Position numbers and translations under genes: made by a program
Notes under the pieces: model-generated
Databases searched by the model: none
The model's input: only the letters and a program-made list of their open reading frames with translations
What the model was told of the DNA's origin: nothing
Assembly (NCBI RefSeq): GCF_001577755.1
Contig: NZ_CP010776.1
Coordinates: 1,550,001 to 1,614,000 of the forward strand
Reading direction: 5' to 3'
DNA from: Rufibacter sp. DG15C
GTDB taxonomy: Bacteria > Bacteroidota > Bacteroidia > Cytophagales > Hymenobacteraceae
DNA: 64,000 nucleotides
In this document: positions 61,518 to 64,000 of the stretch, piece after piece
Layout of the letters: each line of letters starts with the position of its first letter
Position numbering within the stretch: the first letter of the stretch is position 1

Positions 61518-61550
61518 AAAATCCCGCTCCAATTGCTTGAAGCGGGATTC
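61511..61550 (-). terminator. terminator of tRNA-Phe
   Basis: Minus strand stem AATCCCGCT / AGCGGGATT with a 12-nt loop, followed by TTTGTTTTT drawn partly from palindrome copy 27. Confidence 0.8.
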
Positions 61551-61563
61551 TCTTTTGTACCGG

Positions 61564-61636
61564 TGGTGATGATTGGAATCGAACCAACGACACAAGGATT
61601 TTCAGTCCTTTGCTCTACCGACTGAGCTACATCACC
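61564..61636 (-). tRNA. trnF: tRNA-Phe (GAA anticodon)
   Basis: 73 nt on the minus strand. The acceptor stem pairs GGTGATG with CATCACC, the D-arm contains TAGCTCAGTCGGTAGAGCA, the anticodon loop is CTGAAAA with GAA, and the T-loop reads GGTTCGATTCC. The 3' CCA is not fully encoded. A promoter lies 58 bp upstream and a terminator follows. Confidence 0.97.
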
Positions 61637-61693
61637 AGCACTGTTTCTAACTAGTCCAGCAGTCTGTTACTGCCGTTCCCGTTAAAAAGTATG

Positions 61694-61724
61694 CAAAGGT
61701 AAGCAGGCAGACCACATTTGCAAA
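61694..61724 (-). promoter_or_regulatory. promoter of tRNA-Phe
   Basis: Minus strand: TTTG at 61721-61724, 19 bp spacer, TACCTTTG at 61694-61701. This is a full match to the Bacteroidota TTTG / TAnnTTTG promoter and the best in the window. Confidence 0.85.
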
Positions 61725-61817
61725 ACTTCTGGCAAAAAAATCTTTTACCGCGGTTTAAGAATACTTTGCTAAATTCGTTCGTAGTAGAAGCAGATTTCAA
61801 CGCTAAACTTCCTTCCT

Positions 61818-63170
61818 GTGATTAATTCTATCGCCTTTATCATAGTGGCCGTGCTGGGTATCGGTCTGTTTGTCTGGCAGATCCGCAAAATCATGCGCAA
61901 CATTAACCTGGGCCGCGACAAAGTCATTTCGGGCCACACGCCAGAGCGCGTCAACAAGCTTTTATTGATTGCCTTCGGGCAACAAAAAATGTTTAAGCGC
62001 CCTTTGCCGGCCGTTTTGCACCTGTTTGTCTATGTGGGTTTCCTGGTGATTAACATAGAAGTGCTGGAGATTTTCATTGATGGCATCTTCGGGACGCACC
62101 GTGTGTTGGGCTTTATGGGTCCCGTGTATGACGCCCTGATTGGCTTCAATGAGATTTTGGCGTTTTTGGTGATTATTGCCTGCGTTATTTTCCTGGCGCG
62201 CCGCAACATCACCAAAGTGCCCCGTCTGACCACTAGCCCAGAGATGCGCGCTTGGCCAAAGATGGACGCCAACATCATTCTGATGATTGAGATTGTCTTG
62301 ATGGTGGCCCTATTCGTCTTCAATATTGCAGACCAGAAACTACACCAACTGCGCGGCGCCGAACTGGCGGGCGCATTCCCCATCACTGGTTCTTTGGTGG
62401 ACTTGTTCGGGAGCAACCCAGAATCCCTGCACGTGATTGAGCGCACCGGCTGGTGGTTCCACATCATAGGCATCCTGGCCTTCATGAACTACCTGCCCAG
62501 CTCCAAGCACTTGCACATTGTGACTGCGTTCCCTAACGTGTACTATAGCAAAGTAGAACCGAAGGGTCAGTTCAGCAACGTGGAAAGCATCACGCATGAG
62601 ATTAAAGCCATGCTGGACCCAAGCTACCAAGTGCCAGCTATGCCAGAAGGTGCTGAGCCGCAGAAGTTCGGGGTGAAGGACGTAGAAGACCTGAGCTGGA
62701 AACAACTCTTGGATTCTTACTCTTGTACCGAGTGCGGTCGTTGCACCAGCGTATGTCCCGCCAACCTGACCGGTAAGTTGTTGTCGCCGCGTAAGATTGT
62801 GATGGATACCCGTGACCGCATGGAGGAGAAAGGCGAATCACCGCTCATCTTCGACCCGGCCAACTATAAAATCGAGTCTGAGCGCGTGAAGGTGACTGAG
62901 GAAAAAACTTTACTACGTGGTTACGTGACCCCAGAAGAACTGTGGGCCTGTACCACTTGTAATGCCTGCGTAGAGTCATGCCCAGTGAACATTGACCAGC
63001 TGTCTTCTATCATGGACATGCGCCGTTACCTGGTGCTGGAAGAGTCGGCGGCGCCGGCTTCTTTGAACACCATGTTCAACAACATTGAGAACAACGGCGC
63101 GCCGTGGGCCTTCTCGCCAAGCGACCGCTTCAACTGGGCAGACAACCTGTTTGTCACTTCTAAGTATTAA
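61818..63170 (+). CDS. membrane (Fe-S)-binding oxidoreductase subunit
   Basis: 450 residues, GTG start. The N-terminal half has about five membrane segments and resembles NarI-like cytochrome-binding membrane domains. The C-terminal part holds two [4Fe-4S] clusters: CTECGRCTSVCP with the later Cys near residue 300, and CTTCNACVESCP near 380. It is likely an electron-transfer subunit in a quinone-linked complex with the CCG-domain protein encoded next. Such pairs in Bacteroidota are annotated as heterodisulfide reductase-related. The redox partner is unknown. Confidence 0.88.
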   Translation: MINSIAFIIVAVLGIGLFVWQIRKIMRNINLGRDKVISGHTPERVNKLLLIAFGQQKMFKRPLPAVLHLFVYVGFLVINIEVLEIFIDGIFGTHRVLGFMGPVYDALIGFNEILAFLVIIACVIFLARRNITKVPRLTTSPEMRAWPKMDANIILMIEIVLMVALFVFNIADQKLHQLRGAELAGAFPITGSLVDLFGSNPESLHVIERTGWWFHIIGILAFMNYLPSSKHLHIVTAFPNVYYSKVEPKGQFSNVESITHEIKAMLDPSYQVPAMPEGAEPQKFGVKDVEDLSWKQLLDSYSCTECGRCTSVCPANLTGKLLSPRKIVMDTRDRMEEKGESPLIFDPANYKIESERVKVTEEKTLLRGYVTPEELWACTTCNACVESCPVNIDQLSSIMDMRRYLVLEESAAPASLNTMFNNIENNGAPWAFSPSDRFNWADNLFVTSKY

Positions 63171-63266
63171 TACCTTCCTGCTGTCAGGAAGCATAAAATA
63201 ACCTCTGCTGAAATTCTATCTGAACAATAGCACATCAGCACATTAAGAAATTAGCACATTAATAAA

Positions 63267-64000
63267 ATGTCAGAGAAAAGACAGATAGAAGTACCGGTAA
63301 TGGCAGACCTGGCCGCCCGCGGCGAATCTCCAGAAGTATTGTTTTGGGTAGGCTGTGCCGGCGCTTTTGATGACCGTTACAAGAACGTGACCCGTGCCTT
63401 TGTGCGCATCTTAGAGCACGTGGGTACCAAATACGCCGTACTGGGCATGGAAGAGTCTTGCACCGGTGATCCGGCCAAGCGCGCCGGCAACGAGTTTCTG
63501 TTCCAGATGCAGGCCATGACCAACATTGCCACGCTAGACGGGTACGGCATTAAAACTATTGTGACAGCCTGTCCGCATTGCTTCAACACCATCAAGAATG
63601 AGTACCCAGCCCTGGGCGGAAACTACGAAGTCATCCACCACTCCACCTTCTTGCAAAACCTTATCAATGAGGGCAAAGTAAAGATTCAGGGAGGTGGAGA
63701 GTTCAAAGGCAAGCGCATCACGTTCCATGACTCTTGCTACCTGGGCCGTGCCAACGACATCTATGAAGCCCCGCGCGAAGTGCTGGCCGCTCTAGATGCT
63801 GACTTGGTAGAAATGAAGCGTAGCCGCGCCAACGGGTTATGCTGTGGTGCCGGTGGTGCCCAGATGTGGAAAGAGCCAGAGCCAGGCAAGAAAGACATCA
63901 ACGTAGAACGCGCCGAAGAAGCCTTGGGGACCGGTGCCACCATCATCGCCTCTGCCTGCCCGTTCTGTATGACTATGATGTCTGATGGCGTAAAAAGCCA
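63267..64000 (+). CDS. CCG-domain (Fe-S)-binding protein, cut by window edge
   Basis: An open frame begins at ATG 63267 and runs past the window end without a stop, giving 244 visible residues. Motifs: [79 protein letters not shown], and [12 protein letters not shown]: two CCG domains as in HdrB/GlpC/LutA proteins that bind Fe-S clusters. It probably pairs with the membrane subunit upstream. Confidence 0.9.
   Translation, partial: MSEKRQIEVPVMADLAARGESPEVLFWVGCAGAFDDRYKNVTRAFVRILEHVGTKYAVLGMEESCTGDPAKRAGNEFLFQMQAMTNIATLDGYGIKTIVTACPHCFNTIKNEYPALGGNYEVIHHSTFLQNLINEGKVKIQGGGEFKGKRITFHDSCYLGRANDIYEAPREVLAALDADLVEMKRSRANGLCCGAGGAQMWKEPEPGKKDINVERAEEALGTGATIIASACPFCMTMMSDGVKS

Overview
The window is a gene-dense piece of a Bacteroidota chromosome, most likely Cytophagales/Hymenobacteraceae (Rufibacter- or Pontibacter-like). 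This is inferred from type IX secretion partners (PorP/SprF plus a gliding-motility C-terminal domain), a GldE-like CNNM/CBS protein, DUF4270, single-domain glycogen synthase, GH3-family and AIM24 proteins, and promoters of the TAnnTTTG type. Nearly all genes are housekeeping. There is one tRNA (Phe, GAA), no rRNA, no CRISPR array and no intact insertion sequence. Both window ends cut genes: a cardiolipin synthase C-terminus on the left and a CCG-domain Fe-S protein on the right.

Layout. 1-4.8 kb: cls end, then a minus-strand block of thioesterase, DUF1003, DUF721, acetyltransferase, unknown protein and recF. 4.9-8.1 kb: pdhA, a membrane TPR protein, ribH and an outer-membrane protein. 8.4-13.6 kb: a 1380-residue secreted PKD/Ig-like adhesin translationally coupled to a PorP/SprF protein. 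14.4-25.5 kb: a DksA-like regulator, scpB, an rluB-type synthase with a huge Arg/Asp/Gly-rich N-terminus, then the envelope cluster coaX, beta-barrel protein, lptC, an unlisted 51-residue membrane protein, gldE-like, ppiD, and a TPR protein. 25.6-32.9 kb: PH-domain protein, recJ, an odd GC-rich then AT-rich patch, an S9 peptidase and a GH25 lysozyme. 33-43 kb: lptB, GH3, cytochrome c, AIM24, gltX, YihY, nitroreductase, RidA and a 3-hydroxyacyl-CoA dehydrogenase-like protein. 43-51 kb: glmS, DUF4270 and glgA-like on the minus strand, divergent from panC, panD, flippase, rfaE2 and a Zn peptidase. 51-61 kb: acyl-CoA dehydrogenase, AraC regulator, STAS-like, GreA/GreB-like, GGGP synthase, holin-like, DnaJ-TPR, isoaspartyl peptidase and a DACNV/DisA-like protein. 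61-64 kb: tRNA-Phe and an Fe-S oxidoreductase pair.

The most striking signal is a dispersed palindrome of about 38 bp with arms CGTTTTTGGCC and GGCCAAAAACG around a near-symmetric core. I count 27 recognisable copies in 64 kb, almost all just after stop codons and often beside or fused to intrinsic terminators. Some copies carry compensatory changes in both arms or palindromic extensions into the flanks. One copy lies in frame inside the gldE-like gene and has lost the in-frame TAG that the usual sequence would supply. Others form false N-terminal extensions of open frames or supply a stop codon. This behaves like a REP/RPE-like palindromic element family; I do not know a description of it.
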